NCBI GenBank assembly: GCA_017412025.1
Contig: JAFQOY010000102.1
Location: 1-12,987, forward strand
Direction of reading: 5' to 3'
Source: Clostridia bacterium
GTDB lineage: Bacteria > Bacillota_A > Clostridia > Christensenellales > Aristaeellaceae
Length of the DNA stretch: 12,987 bases
Part shown: one piece after another, positions 1 through 5,638 of the stretch
How positions within the stretch are numbered: the first letter of the stretch is position 1
Layout of the letters: each line of letters starts with the position of its first letter
Position numbers and translations under genes: made by a program
Notes under the pieces: generated by a model
What the model saw: the letters and a program-made list of their open reading frames with translations, nothing else
Told to the model about the DNA's origin: nothing
Database searches by the model: none

Positions 1-84
1 AAGAGCGTCAAGTGTTCTGAGGGTGATGAAGCTGCCGCTGGCAGAGATAGTGACGATGGCGTGACGTCCGAAGTAGCTGTTCAT
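1..84 (-). CDS. Partial small protein of the integrative element, function unknown
   Basis: On the minus strand an ATG at 84-82 follows a near-perfect ribosome binding site, AGGAGG (91-96) with a 6-nt spacer. It opens a frame that runs without a stop through all 28 codons to the left edge of the window. The visible N-terminus begins MNSYFGRHAIVTISASGSFI, a hydrophobic and beta-prone stretch rather than a signal peptide. I do not recognise the family. It lies 143 bp downstream of the 91-aa gene on the same strand and probably belongs to the same element operon. The strong ribosome binding site is the main support that it is real; the rest of the gene is outside the window. Confidence 0.6.
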   Translation of the reverse strand, partial: MNSYFGRHAIVTISASGSFITLRTLDAL

Positions 85-115
85 AGGTGTCCTCCTGTTT
101 TTTTCTGGTCGTGGG

Positions 116-144
116 TTGACATGAAACAGGGGATGCCCCATAAT
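116..144 (+). promoter_or_regulatory. Promoter-like TTGACA-17-CATAAT pointing antisense to the 91-aa gene
   Basis: TTGACA (116-121) and CATAAT (139-144) are separated by exactly 17 bp, a near-consensus sigma-A promoter on the plus strand. The -10 box lies in the loop of an inverted repeat, GGGGATG (129-135) and CATCCCC (150-156). Transcription would start near 151 and run antisense through the 91-aa gene. No plus-strand gene follows before the integrase. Chance occurrence is possible, but the match is unusually good. Confidence 0.4.
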
Positions 145-227
145 AGATACATCCCCGTGGGTAACGTGGATATGAGGTCAGTGGCTGTGCAAGAGCCGCT
201 GGCCTTTTTCTTTTGTGTGCGGCATGG

Positions 228-503
228 TCACTGCACCGTGAAGCGCCGGGTTGTAGTTTGCTTCGTGTAGAGCGCTGCGACGTTGGGCAGATCGCGCTTG
301 AGCGCTGCGCTGCCGAGGCGGCTGCTGGTGATGCTCTTGTAGCTCACCTTGAACGCTCCGGCGATCATGATTTCCTCGCTGCCCATGAAGTTCTTGACGG
401 CTTCCTGTAGTGTGTCGATCTCCGCCTGAAGCTCCTCTGCCATACGGCGCAGTTCCATGAGCTCCTGTACCTTGGTGATGATGTCGCTATTAGCCTGGCA
501 CAT
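228..503 (-). CDS. Small phage-type protein resembling the tail domain of YqaJ-like recombinases
   Basis: The 91-aa protein has a coiled-coil-like N-terminal half (about residues 8-40, VQELMELRRMAEELQAEI). Its C-terminal half carries IAGAFKVSYKSITSSRL, then an ALKRDLP segment and a TTTRRF ending. From memory of the family, this pattern (G-x-x-KV-x-[YW]-K, SSR, LxxxxPxxxxxYTK, RRF) recurs at the C-terminus of YqaJ-type phage exonuclease/recombinase proteins and as stand-alone small proteins beside them. A role in a phage or ICE recombination module is therefore inferred, not shown. The ATG at 503 has an AAAGGAG site at 513-519 with a 9-nt spacer. It is the first gene of a leftward operon whose promoter region (596-627) carries an operator-like dyad. 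No enzymatic motif is visible in it. Confidence 0.75.
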   Translation of the reverse strand: MCQANSDIITKVQELMELRRMAEELQAEIDTLQEAVKNFMGSEEIMIAGAFKVSYKSITSSRLGSAALKRDLPNVAALYTKQTTTRRFTVQ

Positions 504-595
504 GTTTGAAATCTCCTTTCAATTCCTTGATAATTTATTAAGGGAAAACGAGTCGGCTTTTGCCCACAGGGATTTGGTCGACCGGAAAAGTGGAG

Positions 596-627
596 ATCAT
601 TTTCGTACATAATTTTCTGTACAAAAA
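596..627 (-). promoter_or_regulatory. Leftward promoter overlapped by a 10+8+10 dyad (candidate repressor operator)
   Basis: On the minus strand TTGTAC (619-624) and AATGAT (596-601) are spaced by 17 bp, a fair sigma-A promoter for the 91-aa gene. The region is covered by an inverted repeat TTTTcGTACA (600-609) and TGTACaAAAA (618-627) with one mismatched pair and an 8-bp centre. A dyad covering the promoter spacer suggests a repressor site, perhaps for an element-encoded immunity repressor outside the window. No candidate repressor is visible. Confidence 0.5.
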
Positions 628-718
628 CGAGCAGAAATGCAAACCAGACCCTGTGCGCTCGGTCTGCGGTTTCTGATCTATGTAAAAGAGGCGGCTGCCT
701 CTGGAATTGCCAAAAAGC

Positions 719-766
719 AAAAAAGCCCGTGTATAAGCCGGAAGAATCCGGGACTTACACACGGGC
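719..766 (-). terminator. Rho-independent terminator reading leftward, upstream of the integrase
   Basis: Arms GCCCGTGTATAAG (725-737) and CTTACACACGGGC (754-766) pair over 12 of 13 positions, with an inner CCGG/CCGG pairing. On the minus strand the stem is followed by six U residues (complement of 719-724) and then a further U-rich run. There is no leftward gene to its right, so it probably blocks antisense transcription coming from the integrase side before it enters the element's leftward operon. Confidence 0.7.
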
Positions 767-814
767 ACTATTATTCTGCTGGAGGGATGGACGGGGGGTT
801 TACGCTGAAAAGAT

Positions 815-844
815 TTGCTGGATGCAGATACTCATAGATATGAT
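815..844 (+). promoter_or_regulatory. Possible integrase promoter
   Basis: TTGCTG (815-820) and TATGAT (839-844) are separated by 18 bp. The -10 box is good (5 of 6) but the -35 is weak (3 of 6). A start near 851 would leave a leader of about 95 nt before the ATG at 947. Weak promoters are common for integrase genes. Confidence 0.3.
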
Positions 845-946
845 TTGTTCCGACTTTTGGGGCGCTCAGAATTTTCACCATTCGAGAATCTCTTTAATGG
901 AGGGAAAGGAAGCTCCAATCCCTATCATTTTGCGAAGGAGGATGGT

Positions 947-2203
947 ATGAATATGATCAAATCCATCCCAAATGGCAGGAGCGAAGGCGCTTCTGTCGAA
1001 AACTATTTTGTACTGAGCGGCGACCAGCTGCAGTCCATCGTTCAAAGGACTGTGACCAGCACGCTGCAACAGCTGTCCCTTGACAACCTCAAAGCGGAAC
1101 CAACGGGCATGTCGGAAGGAGAAACCGACATGGCAAAAAGAGAACGAGAGCGGGTACAGATCGGTACCGACACAAATGGGAAGCCTATCTACACATGGGT
1201 TGAAGGCAAGAACCGACAGGATTTCCTGATCAACGCGGCTAAGATGCTGTTGTCGCGCGGCATGCTGGATGATCCTGCTGCCGTACCGCGTCAGGAAACG
1301 CCCAAGACGCCCTATTTCAAACAGTACGCAGAGCAGTGGTGGAAGCTTTACAAGCTGCCCAGGCTCAGACACACGACACGGACAACGTATCGCAACCTGC
1401 TGGATAACCACATCCTTCCCTACTTTGGCAAGATGCGGCTGGAGGAGATCGGCACCAACACGATCCAGACCTTCTACAACGAGAATAGCTGCAAGGCCAA
1501 GTCCACGGTCAGGCAGATGTCCATCCTGCTGCATCAGATCTTTGATATGGCGGTGGAGGATGGGCATATGCGAATGAACCCCACGGAGAGCAAGCGTCTG
1601 GCGATGCCGACGAAGACAAAAAAGCGGGAAGCGCTGACAGCCGGCGAAGTCAAGGACATCCTTGGGAACCTTGACAAGCTGGAGGCGCAGGAGCGGCTTT
1701 TGATCGCGCTGCTTTTGCTGACAGGCATGCGACGGGGAGAAGCGCTAGGCCTGTGCTGGGAGAATATCGACTGGAAAAAGAAGCTGATCTGCGTTGAGCA
1801 GGCGGTGACGTTTTTCAACAATCAGCCGGTGGTTGGCGAGACGAAGAGCGAAGCGGGAAACCGCGTGATCCCGCTGGACAAGCAGCTGGAGGAAGTGCTG
1901 ACGCCAATGAAGAAGGAAAGCGGTTTTGTGATCGGCGATGGGGAGAAGCCCCTCACTGAGCGTACGTTTACGCGCATGTGGGAGAGGATCGGCAGAAAGA
2001 TTGATCTGCACGGCGCTACGCCGCACATCTTCAGGCACACCTACATCACAATGGCGGCGTCATCAGGGATTGACGTCAAAACGCTTCAGTCCATCGCCGG
2101 GCATGCGGATATCAAGATGACGATGGATCGCTATGCCCACAAGCGGGAAGAAAAGGTGATTGAGGCGGGGCAGATGATCGGCAGCATGTTTCAGGCTGTC
2201 TGA
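947..2203 (+). CDS. Tyrosine recombinase (phage/ICE-type integrase)
   Basis: This 418-aa protein would catalyse site-specific integration and excision of the element by a 3'-phosphotyrosine mechanism. The catalytic set is complete in the 418-aa numbering: Arg262 (TGMRRGE), Lys300 (ETKSE), His360 and Arg363 (HIFRHTY), His386 (AGH) and the nucleophile Tyr396 (MDRYAH). Residues about 120-215 form the SAM-like core-binding domain (YAEQWWKLYK onward). Residues about 62-105 (MAKRERERVQIGTD onward) look like the arm-binding domain. The start at 947 has AAGGAGG (935-941), 5 nt away. An in-frame ATG at 1130 has an equally good AAGGAG (1116-1121), 8 nt away, and gives a 357-aa protein of usual family length. 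The first 61 residues (for example VENYFVLSGDQLQSIV) recall small excisionase-like proteins found upstream of such integrases and may be a fused remnant; that is inference. The gene reads toward the tRNA-Arg. Confidence 0.93.
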   Translation: MNMIKSIPNGRSEGASVENYFVLSGDQLQSIVQRTVTSTLQQLSLDNLKAEPTGMSEGETDMAKRERERVQIGTDTNGKPIYTWVEGKNRQDFLINAAKMLLSRGMLDDPAAVPRQETPKTPYFKQYAEQWWKLYKLPRLRHTTRTTYRNLLDNHILPYFGKMRLEEIGTNTIQTFYNENSCKAKSTVRQMSILLHQIFDMAVEDGHMRMNPTESKRLAMPTKTKKREALTAGEVKDILGNLDKLEAQERLLIALLLLTGMRRGEALGLCWENIDWKKKLICVEQAVTFFNNQPVVGETKSEAGNRVIPLDKQLEEVLTPMKKESGFVIGDGEKPLTERTFTRMWERIGRKIDLHGATPHIFRHTYITMAASSGIDVKTLQSIAGHADIKMTMDRYAHKREEKVIEAGQMIGSMFQAV

Positions 2204-2209
2204 GCGGCG

Positions 2210-2309
2210 TTTGTGCCAGATTTGTGCCAAAGCCGAGGACTAAAAAACATAGATGACATATGGAAAAATTGAGGGTTTGAGAGGGTGGTTTGTGCCAAGA
2301 TTTGTGCCA
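2210..2309. repeat. Four direct repeats TTTGTGCCA between integrase and tRNA (arm-type sites)
   Basis: Identical 9-mers TTTGTGCCA occur at 2210-2218, 2221-2229, 2289-2297 and 2301-2309. They form two pairs with 11- and 12-bp periods, about one helical turn, and the pairs are about 80 bp apart. Short direct repeats next to the integrase gene are typical of arm-type binding sites for the integrase N-terminal domain in lambda- and Tn916-like systems. The first copy begins 7 bp after the integrase stop codon. Confidence 0.7.
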
Positions 2310-2449
2310 AATCGCCGGATTTCATCAGAACTACCTGAAATTTAGTGATGGAATATAACAAAAATCCCACGCCCAAACCTCCATCATGGAAGCCTGAACG
2401 CGGGACAACCTCTTCAAAAACCAAACAATACTTAGAAAAACAAAAGAAT

Positions 2450-2488
2450 AAAAAACAACCGCCAACAGCGCGAAGCTTGTCGGCGGTT
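2450..2488 (-). terminator. Rho-independent terminator of tRNA-Arg
   Basis: Arms AACCGCCAACAGC (2457-2469) and GCTTGTCGGCGGTT (2475-2488) pair with one mismatch and one bulge around a 5-nt loop. On the minus strand the stem is followed by a U-rich tract (complement of 2450-2456 and beyond). It begins 3 nt after the tRNA CCA end, so it terminates the tRNA transcript. Confidence 0.8.
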
Positions 2489-2490
2489 CA

Positions 2491-2567
2491 TGGTGCACCC
2501 AACAGGATTCGAACCTGTGGCCTTTTGATTCGTAGTCAAACACTCTATCCAGCTGAGCTATGGGTGC
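2491..2567 (-). tRNA. tRNA-Arg (anticodon ACG)
   Basis: The minus strand folds as a full cloverleaf of 77 nt including an encoded CCA. The acceptor stem is GCACCCA/TGGGTGC with discriminator A. The D arm contains GCTC-AGCTGGATA-GAGT, and the anticodon stem TTTGA/TCAAA closes the loop CTACGAA with anticodon ACG. The T arm is ACAGG-TTCGAAT-CCTGT. ACG is normally read as ICG after TadA deamination and decodes CGU, CGC and CGA. It has its own promoter (2590-2618) and terminator (2450-2488). tRNA-Arg genes are frequent integration targets, which fits the element to its left. Confidence 0.97.
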
Positions 2568-2589
2568 GTGCTCACTTGGAACGAAAGTG

Positions 2590-2618
2590 ATTATACCAAA
2601 GTGGAAGGGGATTGTCAA
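2590..2618 (-). promoter_or_regulatory. Consensus promoter of tRNA-Arg
   Basis: On the minus strand TTGACA (2613-2618) and TATAAT (2590-2595) are perfect consensus boxes spaced by 17 bp, with an extended -10 element TGG immediately before TATAAT. The start would fall near 2583, about 15 nt before the tRNA 5' end. This is as strong as expected for a stable-RNA gene. Confidence 0.88.
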
Positions 2619-2676
2619 TACTTTTTTTGATCTTTTTTTCTTATTTGCTCAAATTCTGTGTGTGACGCGGCAAAGG

Positions 2677-2737
2677 TTTTGATTCTTCTGCGAATTTGCT
2701 TGCGAATCGGTTCAAAAGGTGTTATCCTCTTTATAAT
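2677..2737 (+). promoter_or_regulatory. Promoter region of the Lrp-type gene with dyad and direct repeats
   Basis: A perfect -10 box TATAAT lies at 2732-2737; no good -35 box is 16-18 bp upstream, which suggests regulation. The same stretch has two TGCGAAT direct repeats 12 bp apart (2689-2695, 2701-2707). It also has an imperfect dyad of TTTTGATTC (2677-2685) with GAATC (2704-2708) and TCAAAA (2712-2717). Lrp/AsnC proteins often regulate themselves, so this may be an autoregulatory site (inference). Confidence 0.4.
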
Positions 2738-2768
2738 GTAAATTGAAGCGCGCGGAAAGGGAAAGGGC

Positions 2769-3215
2769 ATGGACAATATCGACAAGAAGATTCTGACTAT
2801 TCTGCAGGGAAATGCGCGGACGCCGCTCAAGGCGATCGCCGAGCAGGTGTTTTTGTCTTCTCCTGCCGTCAGCGCGCGCATTGAGCGGCTGGAGGCTGCA
2901 GGCTATATCGCCGGCTATCAGGCGCAGCTCTCCGCCGCGGCGATGGGCTACCAGATCAAGGCGTATATCAGCCTGGAGCTGGAGCCGGTACAGAAGCCAG
3001 AATTCTATCCGTATGTGCAGGAGTGTCCCAACGTCATGGAGTGCGATTGCGTGACGGGCGATTATTCGATGCTGCTCAAGGTCTGCTTCCACACCACGCA
3101 GGAGCTTGACCAGTTTATCAATCAGCTGCACAGGTTCGGGCGCACGCGGACGCAGATCGTCTTTTCCACGCCGGTGGAGCATCGGGGCATTCCTGCGCTG
3201 GACGCGGACAACTAA
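2769..3215 (+). CDS. Lrp/AsnC-family transcriptional regulator
   Basis: The 148-aa protein has the usual family length and layout. Residues 1-60 form an N-terminal winged helix-turn-helix beginning MDNIDKKILTILQGNART, with the recognition helix around SPAVSARIERLEAAG (31-45). Residues about 62-136 form the RAM (ligand-sensing and oligomerisation) domain, with VTGDYSMLLKV (96-106) matching the conserved G-D/Y turn. Family members sense amino acids or related small molecules and assemble into octamers. The ligand here cannot be read from the sequence. The start at 2769 is preceded by a purine-rich AAAGGGAAAGGG site. The gene is monocistronic, with a terminator right after the stop, and is divergent from tRNA-Arg, so it is probably backbone rather than element cargo. 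Confidence 0.92.
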   Translation: MDNIDKKILTILQGNARTPLKAIAEQVFLSSPAVSARIERLEAAGYIAGYQAQLSAAAMGYQIKAYISLELEPVQKPEFYPYVQECPNVMECDCVTGDYSMLLKVCFHTTQELDQFINQLHRFGRTRTQIVFSTPVEHRGIPALDADN

Positions 3216-3220
3216 AGTAG

Positions 3221-3250
3221 AGCAGGGCGAGAAAACCGCCCTGCTTTCAT
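3221..3250 (+). terminator. Terminator between the Lrp-type gene and the convergent kinase gene
   Basis: Perfect 8-bp stem AGCAGGGC (3221-3228) and GCCCTGCT (3238-3245), followed by TTTCATATTT on the plus strand. It starts 5 bp after the Lrp-type stop codon. The minus-strand tail is poor in U, so it is mainly a rightward terminator. Confidence 0.75.
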
Positions 3251-3303
3251 ATTTGGCAAAGGAATGCAGATACCGGCGCGGCGGCCCCTGTCCGAGGGGC
3301 GCA

Positions 3304-4779
3304 TCAGCCGTTTGAAGGAAAGGTGAAGGAAAAGACGGTGCCTTTCCCTTCGGCGCTTCTGACGTCGATCTGGACGCTGTGCCGCCTGGCAATCTCCTGC
3401 ACGATGGCCAGGCCGAGGCCTGTGCTCTCGCGCGAGGCGTCGTGCGTGTGACGGAAGCGGTCGAAGATGTGCTCGACTTCTTCCGGCGGAATGCCGACCC
3501 CTTCGTCTGCGATGACGATCCGGGGCAGGTCGGCGCTGAGCGTCAGCGAGATGGAGCGGCCCTCGGGGGTGAACTTGACGGCATTATCGATGACGGCGAG
3601 CAGCATCTGGCGAAGACGGGTGTAGTCGCCGGTCAATGTGTAGCTGTGCTGCGGCTCCTCGCAGAAGAAGCGCACCCCCTTGCTCTGGCACAGCGCGCCC
3701 GCGCTCATGGCAACGTCGCCCAGCAGCTCGCGCAGATCGACCTCGCCCATGTTGAGCGAGAAGTCGAGGTTCTGTAGCCGGGACAGCTCTAAAAGATCCT
3801 GAATCAGGCGCTGCAGCCATCGGCTTTCCGTCAGCATCTGCGCATAGTAGGCGCGGATGTTTTTTTCGCCGCGGATGACGCCGTCGTGCAGCGCCTCAAG
3901 CGAGCCGCGGATGACTGTGACCGGCGTCTTCAGCTCGTGGGAGATGTTGGAAAAGAAGGTCTGCTGCTGCTGGCGCAGCTGTTCGTCGCGGCTGCGCGCG
4001 ATTTCAAGGCGTTCGGCCAGTACGTCCATGGAATGGGCGAGCGAGCCGATTTCATCCTCGCGGGCGAGCGCTGTGCGGGTTTCATACTGCCCGCCTGCGA
4101 GCGCAAGAGCGACGCGCTGAAGCCTTGAGATGGGACGGGTGAACATCCGGGAGAAGAAGAAGGCCAGCAGAACGGCGAGGGCGAAGGAGATGCAGAAGCT
4201 GATCAGGAGGATGGTGGCGCTGGGCACCTGCGCAAAGCCCTGCTCGCGCAGCGTGGATTCCAGCAGGACGACGCCCAGCACGCGGCTTTGCTGGTTCATG
4301 ACCGGCATACAGGCGGTCAGGTGCGTATCGGTTTCGTCCTGATACTGAATAAACGGCGTTTTGCCCATGAAGCCCAGCGCGATGCTCTGCTCGAGATAGG
4401 CGGGCAGAAGCGGGTTGTCGATCCGCTGGATGACGCCGCTGAAATAGCCGGTCACATTGTGGCGCGTATCGACGATGTATACGCTGCAGTTTGTCAGCTG
4501 CTCGATGAAGGCCAGATAGGGCGCAAGCGTATCCTCGCTGACGATGAAGCGCGTTTCGTCCAGCCCTTCATGGCTGGAGGGCGCAATCCATTCAGAGAGG
4601 TTCTGCGCAATGGCGTATGCGTCGCGCTGCATGGTCTGGTTGTAATGGCTGATCATCTCCCGGCGCATCAGGGCATTGTAAAGGATGCTGACGGCGAGCG
4701 TAAAGGAAAGCAGCAGAAGCGCAAAGAGCAGCATCAGCCTTGCGGTGATGGAGCGGCGAAGCCGCATCGGGCTGTTCAT
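3304..4779 (-). CDS. Sensor histidine kinase, membrane-bound, second gene of a two-component operon
   Basis: The 491-aa protein has a complete class I kinase layout. TM1 is about residues 13-35 and the extracytoplasmic sensor region about 38-185, with no family I can name. TM2 is about 187-209, followed by HAMP (about 210-262). The dimerisation and phosphoacceptor helix contains FFSNISHELKTP with His281. The catalytic ATPase domain has the N-box around DNAVKFTPEG (Asn399), G1 ADEGVGIPP (424-432), F-box FDRFRH (439-444) and G2 GLGLAIV (454-460). The first N-box Asn is Ala395, a tolerated variation in some kinases. It should phosphorylate the regulator encoded just upstream. The ATG overlaps the regulator's TGA by four bases (ATGA), indicating translational coupling. 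The stimulus is unknown; the divergent neighbour is a secreted FMN-binding-like protein. Confidence 0.94.
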   Translation of the reverse strand: MNSPMRLRRSITARLMLLFALLLLSFTLAVSILYNALMRREMISHYNQTMQRDAYAIAQNLSEWIAPSSHEGLDETRFIVSEDTLAPYLAFIEQLTNCSVYIVDTRHNVTGYFSGVIQRIDNPLLPAYLEQSIALGFMGKTPFIQYQDETDTHLTACMPVMNQQSRVLGVVLLESTLREQGFAQVPSATILLISFCISFALAVLLAFFFSRMFTRPISRLQRVALALAGGQYETRTALAREDEIGSLAHSMDVLAERLEIARSRDEQLRQQQQTFFSNISHELKTPVTVIRGSLEALHDGVIRGEKNIRAYYAQMLTESRWLQRLIQDLLELSRLQNLDFSLNMGEVDLRELLGDVAMSAGALCQSKGVRFFCEEPQHSYTLTGDYTRLRQMLLAVIDNAVKFTPEGRSISLTLSADLPRIVIADEGVGIPPEEVEHIFDRFRHTHDASRESTGLGLAIVQEIARRHSVQIDVRSAEGKGTVFSFTFPSNG

Positions 4780-5459
4780 GGCAGCGTCCTTTCAAATTTA
4801 TAGCCGGTGCCCCACACGGTAGCGATGCTGAAAAAATCGTGGGGATAGACGTCCAGCTTCTGGCGCAGGCGCTTGATGTGCGAATCCACGGCGCGGTAAT
4901 TGCCCACGTGCTCATAGCCCCAGACGAGGGTGAGCAGATTGTCCCGTGTAAACACGCGCCCGGGAGAGGAGGCGAGCGTGTAGAGGAGCTCGACTTCCTT
5001 GCGCGTCAGGTTGAGCTTGTGCCCCTCAAGCGATACGCTCAGCGAGGGGAGATGGATGGACAGGCTGCCGATGACCAGCGTTTCGCTGCCCGTCTGCGCG
5101 GGCAGCCTGCGCAGCACGGCGCGCACGCGCGCCATGACCTCGGCGGGGGAAAATGGCTTGATGATATAGTCGTCCGCGCCGATATCCAGCCCCAGAATCC
5201 GGTCGGCATCCTCGTCTCTGGCGGTGATCATCAGGATGGGCACGTTGGATACGCGGCGGATGCGCCGGCAGACCTCAAGGCCGTCGACGCCGGGCAGCAT
5301 GATATCCAGCAGGATGACGGACGGAGAGGCCGCATCGAACAGAGCCAGCGCCTCCTCGCCGGAGCGCGCAAGCAGATACGGCTTGTTTTCGGCGGCGGCA
5401 TACTGTGCCAGCAGCTGCAGAATCTGTTCATTGTCATCGACAATCAGAATGGGATTCAC
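4776..5459 (-). CDS. OmpR/PhoB-family response regulator
   Basis: The 227-aa protein has a receiver domain (1-115) with the acidic pair Asp8-Asp9 (LIVDDN), phospho-acceptor Asp52 (VILLDIMLPG), Thr79 (MITARDE) and Lys101 (IIKPFSP). A winged-helix DNA-binding domain follows (about 128-225), ending in the typical NYRAVDSHIKRLRQKL and TVWGTGYKFE motifs. I chose the GTG at 5459 because GGAGG (5467-5471) lies 7 nt upstream and the receiver starts there, as VNPILIVDDN. The longer frame from 5492 adds 11 residues without a ribosome binding site. It is the first gene of the operon with the kinase and is transcribed from a strong promoter at 5517-5545 with a dyad over its -10 box, possibly its own binding site. 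Confidence 0.94.
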   Translation of the reverse strand: MNPILIVDDNEQILQLLAQYAAAENKPYLLARSGEEALALFDAASPSVILLDIMLPGVDGLEVCRRIRRVSNVPILMITARDEDADRILGLDIGADDYIIKPFSPAEVMARVRAVLRRLPAQTGSETLVIGSLSIHLPSLSVSLEGHKLNLTRKEVELLYTLASSPGRVFTRDNLLTLVWGYEHVGNYRAVDSHIKRLRQKLDVYPHDFFSIATVWGTGYKFERTLP

Positions 5460-5512
5460 AGGAGTTCCTCCGTTTCGCGCGAATACATACAAGGATATAT
5501 TCTTTGGATTAC

Positions 5513-5545
5513 GCTCATTCTATGAGCTTTCGATGGGATTGTCAA
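5513..5545 (-). promoter_or_regulatory. Promoter of the two-component operon with an overlapping dyad
   Basis: On the minus strand TTGACA (5540-5545) and TAGAAT (5517-5522) are spaced by 17 bp. A perfect inverted repeat GCTCAT-TCT-ATGAGC (5513-5527) covers the -10 box, which would let a bound regulator block transcription. The start falls near 5510, about 50 nt from the GTG. Confidence 0.7.
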
Positions 5546-5638
5546 TTTTCTCACGAAAATTCAGGAAGAAGCGCCAAAAAGCCACAGTTTTGCCATAAAT
5601 AGACGATATCCTGCATACAGCATGTCAGGGGGGATGGG

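Larger units (their letters stand above)
504..946. other. Divergent control region between the leftward element genes and the integrase
   Basis: No convincing gene lies here. Reading left to right, the stretch holds the ribosome binding site of the 91-aa gene, a promoter and dyad (596-627), a bulged hairpin with arms AAACC-AGACC and GGTCTGCGGTTT (about 637-673), a perfect 6-bp hairpin AGAGGC/GCCTCT (687-702), a leftward terminator (719-766), a weak rightward promoter (815-844), and the integrase ribosome binding site (935-941). The recombinase frame is open back to a TTG at 815, but the region 815-946 lacks a matching ribosome binding site and is treated as untranslated leader. Confidence 0.55.
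1..2490. mobile_element. End of an integrative element (prophage or ICE-like) beside tRNA-Arg; left end outside window
   Basis: This stretch has the layout of an integrated element at a tRNA gene. A tyrosine recombinase (947-2203) reads toward the tRNA, four 9-bp repeats lie between its stop and the tRNA (2210-2309), and small phage-type genes read the opposite way from a control region with a dyad and a terminator. Integrases of this family commonly sit at the end of their element next to the attachment site. The core crossover site was not identified. It could be in the 3' part of the tRNA or in the A-rich 2310-2450 stretch. The right limit is therefore approximate, and whether the element is a phage or an ICE cannot be told from this fragment. 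Confidence 0.65.

Noticed and set aside
184..226. 15-codon minus-strand frame starting 2 nt after the 91-aa gene's stop
   Set aside because: It has no ribosome binding site of its own and is too short to judge; it probably arises by chance.
815..946. N-terminal extension of the integrase from the TTG at 815
   Set aside because: There is no ribosome binding site at 815, the peptide has no integrase similarity, and good sites exist at 947 and 1130.
2345..2590. Plus-strand open frame of 81 codons ending in an APNRIRTCGLLIRSQ-type peptide
   Set aside because: It is the antisense reading of the tRNA-Arg gene, a well-known spurious protein in databases; there is no ribosome binding site.
2331..2618. 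Minus-strand open frame covering the tRNA
   Set aside because: It translates the tRNA itself (peptide IAQLDRVFDYESKGHRFESC), a known artefact, and starts upstream of the tRNA promoter.
3384..5525. Several long plus-strand frames opposite the kinase and regulator genes
   Set aside because: They are antisense shadows of well-supported genes with complete catalytic motifs; GC-rich third positions open the opposite frames.
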